A DNA stretch of 64,000 bases, from the NCBI GenBank assembly GCA_963718775.1, contig OY970377.1, forward strand, positions 1,488,001 to 1,552,000, in the 5' to 3' direction. The notes under the pieces were generated by a model, which was not told the DNA's origin, did no database searches, and saw nothing but the letters and a program-made list of their open reading frames with translations. A program made the position numbers and the translations under genes. Source of the DNA: VRUE01 sp963718775 (GTDB lineage Bacteria > Actinomycetota > Thermoleophilia > Solirubrobacterales > 70-9). Shown here in pieces: positions 24,268-30,671 of the stretch. Numbering within the stretch: position 1 is the first letter of the stretch; each line of letters opens with the position of its first letter.

Positions 24268-24309
24268 GGGCCGGTCTCCGGCCGTTCGCGACAGGAAGGG
24301 GACCGGCCC
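24268..24309 (+). other. Mutually exclusive hairpins after micro-ORF A
   Basis: GGCCGG (24269-24274) can pair with CCGGCC (24278-24283) over a 3-base loop, or GGGCCGGTC (24268-24276) can pair with GACCGGCCC (24301-24309). The left arm is shared, so only one structure can form at a time. Starting 12 bases after a short translated frame, this is the geometry of an attenuator, but no U-run or obvious target gene follows. Confidence 0.4.
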
Positions 24310-24352
24310 GCCTTCAACGCAGCAGGTCGTCAGGCGCGACGCCAACTGCTTA

Positions 24353-24376
24353 ACGAGCATAGGGAATCTCACAGGT
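24353..24376. repeat. Copy 1 of a 24-bp imperfect repeat
   Basis: 19 of 24 bases match the segment at 24752-24775, with shared core CATAGG and CTCACA. The second copy sits just upstream of the small XRE gene, so the pair may be operators of that regulator, this copy serving micro-ORF B 80 bp downstream. Inference from spacing. Confidence 0.45.
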
Positions 24377-24457
24377 ATTTGCTGTTAAGGCACCATGAAC
24401 TCTATTACTCAGGTATCTCTATGGCTGCCTCCTGCCTGGCAGAGAGAGGGTGAGCAA

Positions 24458-24517
24458 ATGACGATCAAGCAAGTAGCCCCGGTCACGCCAAGCGTGCAGA
24501 CCGTCAAGCAGCTCTAG
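24458..24517 (+). CDS. Candidate 19-residue micro-ORF B
   Basis: ATG start preceded by GAGGGTGA four bases upstream; product MTIKQVAPVTPSVQTVKQL, then TAG. Same length, start context and end (KQ-x-stop) as micro-ORF A 200 bp upstream. It ends 8 bp before the stop of the convergent XRE gene. A small hairpin (CTGCC/GGCAG, about 24425-24442) precedes it, as a CCCGGC/GCCGGG hairpin precedes ORF A. The function is unknown. Confidence 0.5.
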   Translation: MTIKQVAPVTPSVQTVKQL

Positions 24518-24524
24518 GGCAACG

Positions 24525-24722
24525 TCAGCCCAGCAGGTCGCCGGGCTTGACTTCGACCGCTTTGGCCAGGCGCGCGACCGTTGAGACGCGGGGGTCGCGT
24601 TTGCCGGCCTCGATGCGGCTGACCTCGGTGGCGTGGACGCCGCTGCGTTCGGCAACTTGCTCCTGCGTCAACTCGAGCCGTAGGCGGGCACGCCGAAGGT
24701 TCCTGCCTAGGTCGCCACACAC
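24525..24722 (-). CDS. Small XRE-family HTH regulator
   Basis: A 65-residue protein that is almost only a Cro/CI-type helix-turn-helix: LGRNLRRARLRLELTQEQVAERSGVHATEVSRIEAGKRDPRVSTVARLAKAVEVKPGDLL. GTG start without a clear ribosome-binding site. Likely a dimeric repressor of its own promoter and perhaps of micro-ORF B. The 24-bp repeat copy at 24752-24775 lies 30 bp upstream. It resembles the short HTH proteins of phage remnants or toxin-antitoxin modules, though no partner is seen. Confidence 0.75.
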   Translation of the reverse strand: MCGDLGRNLRRARLRLELTQEQVAERSGVHATEVSRIEAGKRDPRVSTVARLAKAVEVKPGDLLG

Positions 24723-24751
24723 GCCGGGGATCGTCCGTGCTGGCAGCGCAT

Positions 24752-24775
24752 ACCACCATAGGAAAGCTCACAAGT
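24752..24775. repeat. Copy 2 of the 24-bp imperfect repeat, upstream of the XRE gene
   Basis: Pairs with 24353-24376 (19 of 24 identical). On the minus strand it reads ACTTGTGAGCTTTCCTATGG, and the TTGTGA and TATGGT pieces may overlap the XRE promoter. Probable repressor site, by inference. Confidence 0.45.
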
Positions 24776-24842
24776 CGTACGGAGACTGCGTGCGCTGCCG
24801 CTCTCTGGCGCGTCCGGAGCGCGACCTAGCCTGCCGTCCACG

Positions 24843-25349
24843 ATGCCCAGGAAGCTGCCCAGCCGCGCCCTGCTTACTCTCGCCCTTGCAGCCGCTTTTG
24901 CCCTCGGCACGTTCCTGCCCGGCGCGCTCGGCAAGTCCGAAGTCGCGCCCAGCGCGATCCGCAACGCCCTGGCGCAGACGAGCCAGGTCCGCGGGGCGCC
25001 GCAGCGGACGCTCGTGCTCAGCCGGGTCACGGTCCCGCCTGGCGCCAAGCTGGCCCTCCACCACCACCTCGGGACTCAGGTCGCCCGGATCGAGTCCGGG
25101 GTCCTCACCTACACCGTGCAACGTGGCTCAGTCGCCGTGCGCAATGGCGAATCCGACCAGAGCCCGAAGATGGTCCGCACGATCAAGAGCGGGCAGACGG
25201 CGCAGATCCGCGCCGGCCAGTGGATCGTCGAGCAGCCCTCGGCCATCCACCAGGCCGCCAACAACGGCTCGGCGCCGATCGTGATCTACCTGGCGACGCT
25301 GCTCGAGAAGGACGCTCCGCCAGCGACTCCGGTCTCGCTTCCCGAATGA
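24843..25349 (+). CDS. Exported cupin-domain protein
   Basis: A 168-residue protein with an N-terminal signal (RALLTLALAAAFALGTFLPGALG) and a single cupin barrel. Motif 1 is VTVPPGAKLALHHHLGTQVARIESGVLTYTV, with three consecutive His, and motif 2 is AGQWIVEQPSAIHQAANNGSAPIVIYL. The His residues could bind a metal outside the membrane. Cupins bind or convert small molecules; the ligand is unknown. The stop overlaps the ATG of the next cupin (ATGA at 25346-25349), so the two are coupled. Confidence 0.8.
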   Translation: MPRKLPSRALLTLALAAAFALGTFLPGALGKSEVAPSAIRNALAQTSQVRGAPQRTLVLSRVTVPPGAKLALHHHLGTQVARIESGVLTYTVQRGSVAVRNGESDQSPKMVRTIKSGQTAQIRAGQWIVEQPSAIHQAANNGSAPIVIYLATLLEKDAPPATPVSLPE

Positions 25350-25825
25350 CCAACGTCTACGACCCCAGCTTCGAGGAGGGCGAGCGACCGGAGGGATTCC
25401 GCTCGCGGCGGGCACGGATCGGCTACGAGCTGGGCAGCGAGCTGATCGGCGCCAGCCTCTTCGAGGTCCCGGCCGGCGAGGCGGCCTACCCCTACCACTT
25501 CCACTACGCCGACGAGGAGCTGCTCGTCGTGATCTCCGGCAACCCGAGCCTGCGCAGCCCGGAGGGAGTGCGCGAGCTGGCCAGGGGCGAGGTCGTCCAC
25601 TTCCCGCTCGGCGAAGAGGGCGCCCACCAGATCATCAACCGCTCCGCGGAGACCGCGACCTTCCTGGCGATCAGCAGCAGCGGGCGCCCCGACATCATCG
25701 TCTACCCGGACGCCGACAAGATCGGCGTCGGCGAGCGCCTGCCGAAAGGCGGCGGCCTGCGCGCCTTCTTCCGCCGCGGCGACAGAGTCGGCTACTTCGA
25801 GGGCGAGAGCCCGCCGCAGAACTGA
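25346..25825 (+). CDS. Cytoplasmic cupin-domain protein
   Basis: A 159-residue single-domain cupin without signal peptide. GELIGASLFEVPAGEAAYPYHFHYADEELLVVISGNPSLRSPEG carries the metal-binding HFH...E of motif 1, and LARGEVVHFPLGEEGAHQIINRSAETATFLAIS carries the motif 2 His. It starts inside the stop of the exported cupin, so expression is linked. Similar proteins are annotated as sugar-binding or isomerase-like cupins without proof. Confidence 0.8.
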   Translation: MTNVYDPSFEEGERPEGFRSRRARIGYELGSELIGASLFEVPAGEAAYPYHFHYADEELLVVISGNPSLRSPEGVRELARGEVVHFPLGEEGAHQIINRSAETATFLAISSSGRPDIIVYPDADKIGVGERLPKGGGLRAFFRRGDRVGYFEGESPPQN

Positions 25826-25844
25826 CCGACGTCTCGACCTGCGC

Positions 25845-26348
25845 TCAAAGGTCGAGGCGGAAGACGACGCGGGCCTGCGCGCCCTGGTCGACCGAATCGC
25901 GCTCGGGCATCCGCCGGTAGCCGCGCGATTCGTAGAGGCGATGAGCCTCGACCTGGGCGGGGCGGCTCCAGAGCGCGATCGCGCTCCAGCCGGCGGCGCG
26001 GGCTCGCTGCTCACAGAAGACGGCCAGCGCCAGGCCGGCTCCGCCGCGCCTCGCCGCGAAGGCGACCGCGAGGCGCGAGAGCTCCGCCTCCTCGGGACCG
26101 GCGACGACCTGGCCGGGTGCGCCAGGAGGCGTCAGCGCAACCGCGCCGACGATCTCCCCCTCGCGAGCGGCGACGAAGACCTCGCCACGTCCGGCCGACT
26201 CGAAGAAGTCCGCGGGCATATAGGGCTCGGCGCGCCCGCCGACACCGCGAGTCACGTAGGCCTCGGTCCATAGATCCGCGACGGCGCCAGCGTCCTCATC
26301 CCCCGTCTCGCGAATCTCCCATCTGACTTGCTGCTCGACCATGCGCAA
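25845..26348 (-). CDS. GNAT-family N-acetyltransferase
   Basis: A 167-residue acetyltransferase: WEIRETGDEDAGAVADLWTEAY at the N-terminus, AELSRLAVAFAARRGGAGLALAVFCEQRARAAGWSAIAL with the acetyl-CoA-binding R/Q-x-x-G-x-G/A pattern (here ARRGGAG), and LYESRGYRR at the end. The substrate cannot be told. ATGs at 26348 and 26342 are both possible. Convergent with the cupin operon; 19 bp separate the stops. Confidence 0.82.
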   Translation of the reverse strand: MRMVEQQVRWEIRETGDEDAGAVADLWTEAYVTRGVGGRAEPYMPADFFESAGRGEVFVAAREGEIVGAVALTPPGAPGQVVAGPEEAELSRLAVAFAARRGGAGLALAVFCEQRARAAGWSAIALWSRPAQVEAHRLYESRGYRRMPERDSVDQGAQARVVFRLDL

Positions 26349-26406
26349 TCCGAAACCACGATAGTGCGGCCAGGATCAAGTCTTACATTTCGAGGTCAGA
26401 AACCAG

Positions 26407-26838
26407 CTAATCGGTGGAGAGGCGAAGCTGGTCGCCCGCCCACTCTCCGACCTCGTCCACTAGCGCAAGCACCGCATCGCGGTCCAGCGGCTCAGTATCC
26501 AGGAGGTCTGCGTAGCGCATCGGAACGGCGTAGATCGAGAGGTCATCGAGCCAGTCAGCCCCCGGCGGCGAATCGACGTCGGTCCTACCGAGGATCTCCA
26601 ACAGACGACCGAGATCATGGATGCGAGCCTCTTCCAGCCCGTGGAGGGCCATCACCGCCTTGAGCCACTTCTCGATCGCCTGCTGAGCGTGGAAGCCGAC
26701 CGCCTCGTCGTCGATCTCGGGGTCGGGTGCCAGCCTGCGCATTGCCTTCGCGTCGCCCTCTGCCTTGCGCGCGAGAACCTCGGCGAGATCCCGACCTTTA
26801 GGCCTCGACAAGAACCCGGCCCTCACGCAGCGCCTCAT
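26407..26838 (-). CDS. HEPN-domain protein paired with a minimal nucleotidyltransferase
   Basis: A 143-residue all-helical protein with the HEPN pattern AVGFHAQQAIEKWLKAVMALHGLEEARIHDLGRLLEIL. The R-x4-6-H RNase motif of HEPN toxins is not evident, so this fits the HI0074-like substrate-binding subgroup better than the RNase toxins. It overlaps the 3' end of the nucleotidyltransferase gene; the true start may be the GTG at 26826 or TTG at 26811 (LSRPKGRDLAEV) instead of the ATG at 26838. Together they form an MNT/HEPN pair, which may act as a toxin-antitoxin module or a modifying enzyme. Confidence 0.75.
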   Translation of the reverse strand: MRRCVRAGFLSRPKGRDLAEVLARKAEGDAKAMRRLAPDPEIDDEAVGFHAQQAIEKWLKAVMALHGLEEARIHDLGRLLEILGRTDVDSPPGADWLDDLSIYAVPMRYADLLDTEPLDRDAVLALVDEVGEWAGDQLRLSTD

Positions 26839-27130
26839 TCAGCATTGAACCCTTGAAGTGGCCCCATTCCTCAGCGTGTCTGGCACTGATAACGATTACG
26901 TCGAGGGCCACCTCAAGTCCACGAAGCTCCCGTCGCAGGCGCGCCGTCTCGGCGCGCCGCGTGGGCACCTCGTCAGGCTCGATGACAAGCAGATCGAGGT
27001 CCGAGTCGGGACGAGCCTCGCCCCGGGCCCGGGAACCGAAGAGGATCACCCTTGCCCCAGGGGCTGCCACAGCGAGACGGCGCCCCGCCTCTTCAACCAG
27101 GAACTCATCGGTCATCGCGGTCATCGGCAT
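26798..27130 (-). CDS. Minimal nucleotidyltransferase (MNT)
   Basis: A 110-residue polymerase-beta-type nucleotidyltransferase with the hallmark GSRARGEARPDSDLDLLV (G-S-x10-D-x-D, two metal-binding Asp) and a later Asp in LEVALDVIVIS. In characterised MNT-HEPN modules the MNT protein AMPylates the HEPN toxin and silences it. The start is uncertain among ATGs at 27130, 27124 and 27115; no good ribosome-binding site is present. It precedes and overlaps the HEPN gene. Confidence 0.8.
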   Translation of the reverse strand: MPMTAMTDEFLVEEAGRRLAVAAPGARVILFGSRARGEARPDSDLDLLVIEPDEVPTRRAETARLRRELRGLEVALDVIVISARHAEEWGHFKGSMLNEALREGRVLVEA

Positions 27131-27194
27131 AGCCCGAGAATCGTAGTTGTCACCAGCGACAGCTCGGAAGAACGTGACCCTCGATTCGTAGGAC

Positions 27195-27371
27195 TCAGGT
27201 CTTGCGTTCGAGGTCGGCGACCTCGGCGGCCTTGTCCTGGGCGTGATCGAGCTGCTCCTTCTTCTCGCCCTTCTCCTCCTCGCGCTTGCCCTGGCGGCGC
27301 AGGGACGCGTCGTCTGTGAGGTCGCCTGCTGCCTGCTTGGCCCTACCGGTGATCTTGTCGAGAATGCCCAT
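27195..27371 (-). CDS. CsbD-like small stress protein
   Basis: A 58-residue, highly charged protein: MGILDKITGRAKQAAGDLTD, then Lys/Glu-rich helix to ERKT. The opening K-x-T/x-G-x-A-K-x-A-x-G-D-L-T-D is the CsbD family pattern. CsbD proteins are abundant in stressed cells of many bacteria, with unknown mechanism. AAGGA lies seven bases before the ATG. It diverges from the hydrolase gene at 27455. Confidence 0.75.
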   Translation of the reverse strand: MGILDKITGRAKQAAGDLTDDASLRRQGKREEEKGEKKEQLDHAQDKAAEVADLERKT

Positions 27372-27454
27372 TGGGGAGTCCTTTCTTCGATCTCTTGGGG
27401 ACTTGGTGGGTACCCCTGGCTCCCGCCCCCAAACACGTCGCTAGGGTGCGTTCG

Positions 27455-28321
27455 ATGACCGACCTGCCGGCAGTCGACGGTGTCACCCACAGGTGGGTCG
27501 AGGCACGCGGACTGCGCTTCCACGTCGCCGAAGCCGGCTCGGGCGACGACCCGGTCCTGCTGCTTCACGGCTGGCCTCAGCACTGGTACGAGTGGCGGCA
27601 CCTGATGCCGGCGCTGGCCAAGCGCCACCGCGTGCTGGCGATGGACCTGCGCGGCTTCGGCTGGTCCGATGCGCCGCGCGACGGCTACCTGAAGGAGAAC
27701 CTGGCAACCGACGTGCTCGCGGTCCTCGACGAGCTGGGCCTGGAGCGGGTGAAGCTGGTCGGCCACGACTGGGGCGGCTGGGTCGGGTTCCTGCTCTGCC
27801 TGCGCAGCCCCGAGCGCTTCGACCGTTACCTGGTCCTCAACGACGTCCATCCCTGGGTCGAGCTGAGCAAGGCCCTGCCTCACGCCTGGCGGTTCTGGTA
27901 CCAGGAGGTCATCCTGGCGCCCGGCCTTGGCTACCTCGTCCATCGCAATGGGCGGTTCGTGCGCTTCATCATGCGCCAGTGGGTCGCCGATCCCGGCGTC
28001 TGGGACGAGCGCACGCTGGCCATCTTCGCCGACAACCTCGCCGAACCCGAGCGTGCACGGGCGGGAGTGCAGATGTACAGGACCTTCAACCTGCGCGAGG
28101 CCCTGCCGATGCTCCGCGGCCGCTACGCCGGCAAGCGCCTGACCGTGCCCACTCGCATGCTCTTCGGCACCGAGGACACGGCGATCCATCCCGCCCTGCT
28201 AGCCGGCTTCGAGAGGCACGCCGACGACATGGAGATCGAGTTCGTCCCCGGCTGCGGGCACTTCGTCGCCGACGAGCGCCCGGACCTGGTCGCCGAGCGC
28301 GCCGAGGCGTTCTTCGCCTAA
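27455..28321 (+). CDS. Alpha/beta hydrolase, epoxide hydrolase-like
   Basis: A 288-residue alpha/beta hydrolase. HGWPQHWYEWR gives the H-G-x-P oxyanion motif. GHDWGGWVG places an Asp as nucleophile, which points to epoxide hydrolase or dehalogenase-type chemistry, not serine esterase. GCGHFVADERPD near the end supplies the His. The ATG at 27455 is chosen since the HGWP motif then falls at the usual distance (residue about 38). It stands alone, followed by a strong hairpin (28339-28375). Confidence 0.85.
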   Translation: MTDLPAVDGVTHRWVEARGLRFHVAEAGSGDDPVLLLHGWPQHWYEWRHLMPALAKRHRVLAMDLRGFGWSDAPRDGYLKENLATDVLAVLDELGLERVKLVGHDWGGWVGFLLCLRSPERFDRYLVLNDVHPWVELSKALPHAWRFWYQEVILAPGLGYLVHRNGRFVRFIMRQWVADPGVWDERTLAIFADNLAEPERARAGVQMYRTFNLREALPMLRGRYAGKRLTVPTRMLFGTEDTAIHPALLAGFERHADDMEIEFVPGCGHFVADERPDLVAERAEAFFA

Positions 28322-28338
28322 GAGGCGCTCAGCCCAAT

Positions 28339-28375
28339 GGGCGCATTGGTCGCTCTATCTGCGACTAATGCGCCC
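28339..28375. terminator. Strong hairpin between convergent genes
   Basis: GGGCGCATTGGTCGC (28339-28353) pairs with GCGACTAATGCGCCC (28361-28375): 15 bp with one G-T wobble around a 7-base loop TCTATCT. No T-run follows on either strand. It lies 17 bp after the hydrolase stop and 78 bp before the convergent DUF2149 stop, so it probably ends transcription from both sides. Confidence 0.65.
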
Positions 28376-28453
28376 ACTCCAGTTTCCGCCAACGAGGCAG
28401 GGTAGCTCGGCTCGGCTCGCTTACCGGCAGCTGGCCGGGCGAGGACAACACCC

Positions 28454-28792
28454 TCACGGGCTCTTCTTGACGATCACCGTTCTGCCGTCGGCGAGGCGGT
28501 AGACGGTGCCCACCGGCTCGCCCCTGCCGACGACTCGCTGGCCGGGTTTGAGCTTGACGCGCTTGACCGTGTCGTCGGGGTCGGCCACCACCGCATCGGC
28601 TGCTTGGGCGTTGGCCGGCGCCTCGACCTTGGAGCGCTCGGTCAGCGCCGAGGAGGTGAGGTCGAGCGAGGAGAGCGCCGCCAGCAGGAAGGCGACCGAG
28701 AGGACGATGCCGAGGTCGAAGAGGTTGACCAGGCCGTCGAGCGGGTCGCCGGCGCGGTCGTCGCGGCTGCGCGCCCTCGCCGTCACCTTCAC
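28454..28792 (-). CDS. DUF2149 protein, ExbD-like partner of the proton channel
   Basis: A 112-residue protein: cytoplasmic N-terminus, one membrane helix (about residues 24-41, NLFDLGIVLSVAFLLAAL), and an extracytoplasmic tail with VKLKPGQRVVGRGEPVGTVYRLADGRTVIVK. This matches DUF2149, a family found beside MotA/TolQ/ExbB channels. Asp26 at the start of the helix sits where ExbD has its proton-carrying Asp (my alignment by eye). The GTG at 28792 overlaps the ExbB stop (GTGA). Last gene of the HtaA operon. Role: stator-like unit converting proton flow to movement, by inference. Confidence 0.75.
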   Translation of the reverse strand: MKVTARARSRDDRAGDPLDGLVNLFDLGIVLSVAFLLAALSSLDLTSSALTERSKVEAPANAQAADAVVADPDDTVKRVKLKPGQRVVGRGEPVGTVYRLADGRTVIVKKSP

Positions 28793-29451
28793 GGCGCCAC
28801 CGCCCAGTGGCTGTGCTGGGCCACGGCGCCGTTGCCGGCTGGCGCGGTGAGGCTGGCGGCGACGTACTCGACGTCGGAGTAATCCTGGGCGTAGAGACGG
28901 TCGCGGACGAGTGAGATCGCGAAGGCGACGGCGCCGATCAGCAGGCCGGCGACGGTGACGCTGAAGGCGACCCGCAGGTTGTCGGTGAGCGTGGCGACAT
29001 CGCCGTTGGCGAGGCCGGCGAGCGCCGGCGAGAGCGGGATCAGCGTTCCCATCAGGCCCAGCGCGGGGCCCATGCGGACAAGGATCCGGGTGCGCTCGAG
29101 CCGGCGCAGCGAGCGATAGTCGTACTCGGCGAGTCGCTTGGCGATCCTCGCCTCGGCGTCGGGGCGGCCGACCTGGTCGAGCACGTCGGCGAGCACGTCC
29201 TCCATGGCACGGTTGCGGGCGATCGGCAGCAGCGCCACCAGCGCCTCGGGGCGCATGCCGGCGGTGAGCCGGCCGCGGCACTCGGCGATCGCGTTGTCGA
29301 GTTGCCAGACGCTACGGCCGCGGCGGCGGCGCAGCTCCGCCAGCAGCGCACCGGCTTCGACCACGACGACGACCAGCGCCACCAGAGCAAGGATCAGGAC
29401 CGGAACGCGCAACGCTTCGGAGACGTCGAAGAGGATCTCCTCGACGTTCAC
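28789..29451 (-). CDS. MotA/TolQ/ExbB-family proton channel
   Basis: A 220-residue membrane protein with three helices (about 17-38, 122-141, 160-181) and a large cytoplasmic loop between the first two, the TolQ/ExbB topology. The conserved late segment is present: RMGPALGLMGTLIPLSPALAGLANGDVATLTDNLRVAFSVTVAGLLIG. ExbB/TolQ form proton-driven motors with ExbD/TolR. Here the partner is the DUF2149 protein immediately downstream. Overlaps of 4 bases on both sides (29448-29451 and 28789-28792) tie it to the PKD protein and DUF2149. Presence in a heme operon suggests energising heme transfer across the envelope. Confidence 0.85.
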   Translation of the reverse strand: MNVEEILFDVSEALRVPVLILALVALVVVVVEAGALLAELRRRRGRSVWQLDNAIAECRGRLTAGMRPEALVALLPIARNRAMEDVLADVLDQVGRPDAEARIAKRLAEYDYRSLRRLERTRILVRMGPALGLMGTLIPLSPALAGLANGDVATLTDNLRVAFSVTVAGLLIGAVAFAISLVRDRLYAQDYSDVEYVAASLTAPAGNGAVAQHSHWAVAP

Positions 29452-30671
29452 GACACCGCCCCCCGTGGCGACTTCGAGCCGGCGAGTGAGGCGAAGCCGC
29501 CGCGCATCTCCAGCAGGGCGCCGGCGCCAAGCAGGCCAACGGTGACGAGCAGTCCCAGAGCGGCGCCGGGCAGGCCAGCGCCGCCGCCGTGATCGCCGAG
29601 CTGACCGCTACGCGCCGCCAGGGCCGGCGTGGGCTTGGGGGCAGGAGCTGGGGACGCGTTCAGCAGCTGACCGCTGACTCGCTCGCCGGGCTTGGCCTGC
29701 GGCACGGGCTTTTGATGCTTGGGCTCCTCCTGAGCCGGTGGCTCGCTCGGCGCCGGCGAGGCCTCCGCCGTGATCGGCGGCGATCCCGAACCCGAACCAG
29801 GGGGCACGGCGCCGCGAGTGCCGGTCGCGGCGCCGTGATCGGGCGCGTCCGCATCGCGATCGCGCCCACCCCCCTTGCGGTCCGGTCCGGAGAGCGGGGC
29901 GCCGACCTGGATAGTCACCACGGCCGATGTCCCGGCTCTGTCGCCCGGAGTTGTGACTCCCACGACGACGTCGTAGCTGCCGCGCTTGGCGAAGCTGTGA
30001 CTGGCGTTGGCGCCGGTCGTCGAGTGGCCGTCGTCGAAGTACCAGGAGTAGACGAGCTGCTCGCCCGAGCCGGCTCGTTCGACGACGGCGGAGAAGTCGA
30101 CCGACTTGCCGGGACGGGTGCGCAGGGCCGAGGCCTTGGCCTTGACGACCAGGGGTGAGCCTTTGCTGAGCACGAGCGTCACGCCCTGCGGCGCCTCGAA
30201 GGAGTCGTCGGCGTTGAGGTCTTCGCCACCGGCGCTCGGCCGCAGGAAGCCGGTCCCCGACACGGTCGCGTAGACGACGGGAGAGCCGCCCTCGAAGGCG
30301 CCGGGGTCGAGGGCCTGGTGGCGGCTGAGCAGGACCGAGCCGCCGGCCGGGCGCTGCACCTCGAGGTAGGAGAAGCCGTAGGGATCGGCGCCAGCCGCAT
30401 CGAGGACCGCCGCCAGCGAGAAGCCACTCAGCGTCTGCGTCGTCTCGCCACTCGCCGAGCGCAACGTGTAGGCGTGGCCGACCACGTCCTCGCTGCCGGC
30501 GAGGGCAGTGAGCGAGAGGGTCCGCCCGGCCCCGCCGGGGGCGACGACGGTCACCTGGGCATCGTCGGCGCGGGCGCTGACGATGCCCGGCGCCGCCAGC
30601 GCGCAGATCGCCACGGCCAGCGCCGCGGCGATCGCCCTGCTTAGGACGTCGTGTAGGTGACCGTGAAGCAT
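29448..30671 (-). CDS. Anchored PKD-domain protein with proline-rich stalk
   Basis: A 407-residue exported protein: signal peptide (1-34), an N-terminal globular region (about 37-175, AQVTVVAPGGAGRTLSLTALAG, GFSYLEVQRPAGGSVLLSRHQAL), a PKD-type Ig domain (about 180-255, YSWYFDDGHSTTGANASHSFAKRGSYDVVV), a Pro/Glu/Lys-rich stalk (about 290-352, EPPAQEEPKHQKPVPQAKPGERV) and a C-terminal membrane helix (about 367-387). There is no LPXTG signal. The stalk and single helix beside ExbB recall TonB, in reversed order. The ATG overlaps the HtaA gene by 31 bases; a GTG at 30647 is an alternative. Confidence 0.7.
   Translation of the reverse strand: MLHGHLHDVLSRAIAAALAVAICALAAPGIVSARADDAQVTVVAPGGAGRTLSLTALAGSEDVVGHAYTLRSASGETTQTLSGFSLAAVLDAAGADPYGFSYLEVQRPAGGSVLLSRHQALDPGAFEGGSPVVYATVSGTGFLRPSAGGEDLNADDSFEAPQGVTLVLSKGSPLVVKAKASALRTRPGKSVDFSAVVERAGSGEQLVYSWYFDDGHSTTGANASHSFAKRGSYDVVVGVTTPGDRAGTSAVVTIQVGAPLSGPDRKGGGRDRDADAPDHGAATGTRGAVPPGSGSGSPPITAEASPAPSEPPAQEEPKHQKPVPQAKPGERVSGQLLNASPAPAPKPTPALAARSGQLGDHGGGAGLPGAALGLLVTVGLLGAGALLEMRGGFASLAGSKSPRGAVS

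Noticed and set aside
24055..24780. tRNA or tmRNA attachment site explaining the accessory stretch
   Set aside because: No tRNA-like fold, CCA end or flanking direct repeat of att type could be found; the only repeat (24 bp, imperfect) fits operators better.
26798..28189. 463-codon minus-strand frame
   Set aside because: Only its last 110 codons (the nucleotidyltransferase) are real; the rest is antisense to the epoxide-hydrolase-like gene and the CsbD-like gene in another frame.
28454..29281. Long frame giving a fused N-terminus for the DUF2149 protein
   Set aside because: The first 165 codons are a shifted reading of exbB; the GTG at 28792 inside the exbB stop gives the proper family length.
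29448..30671. Sortase anchoring of the PKD protein
   Set aside because: The C-terminal helix is followed by a short basic tail, but no LPXTG-like motif precedes it (LPGAA is not one).
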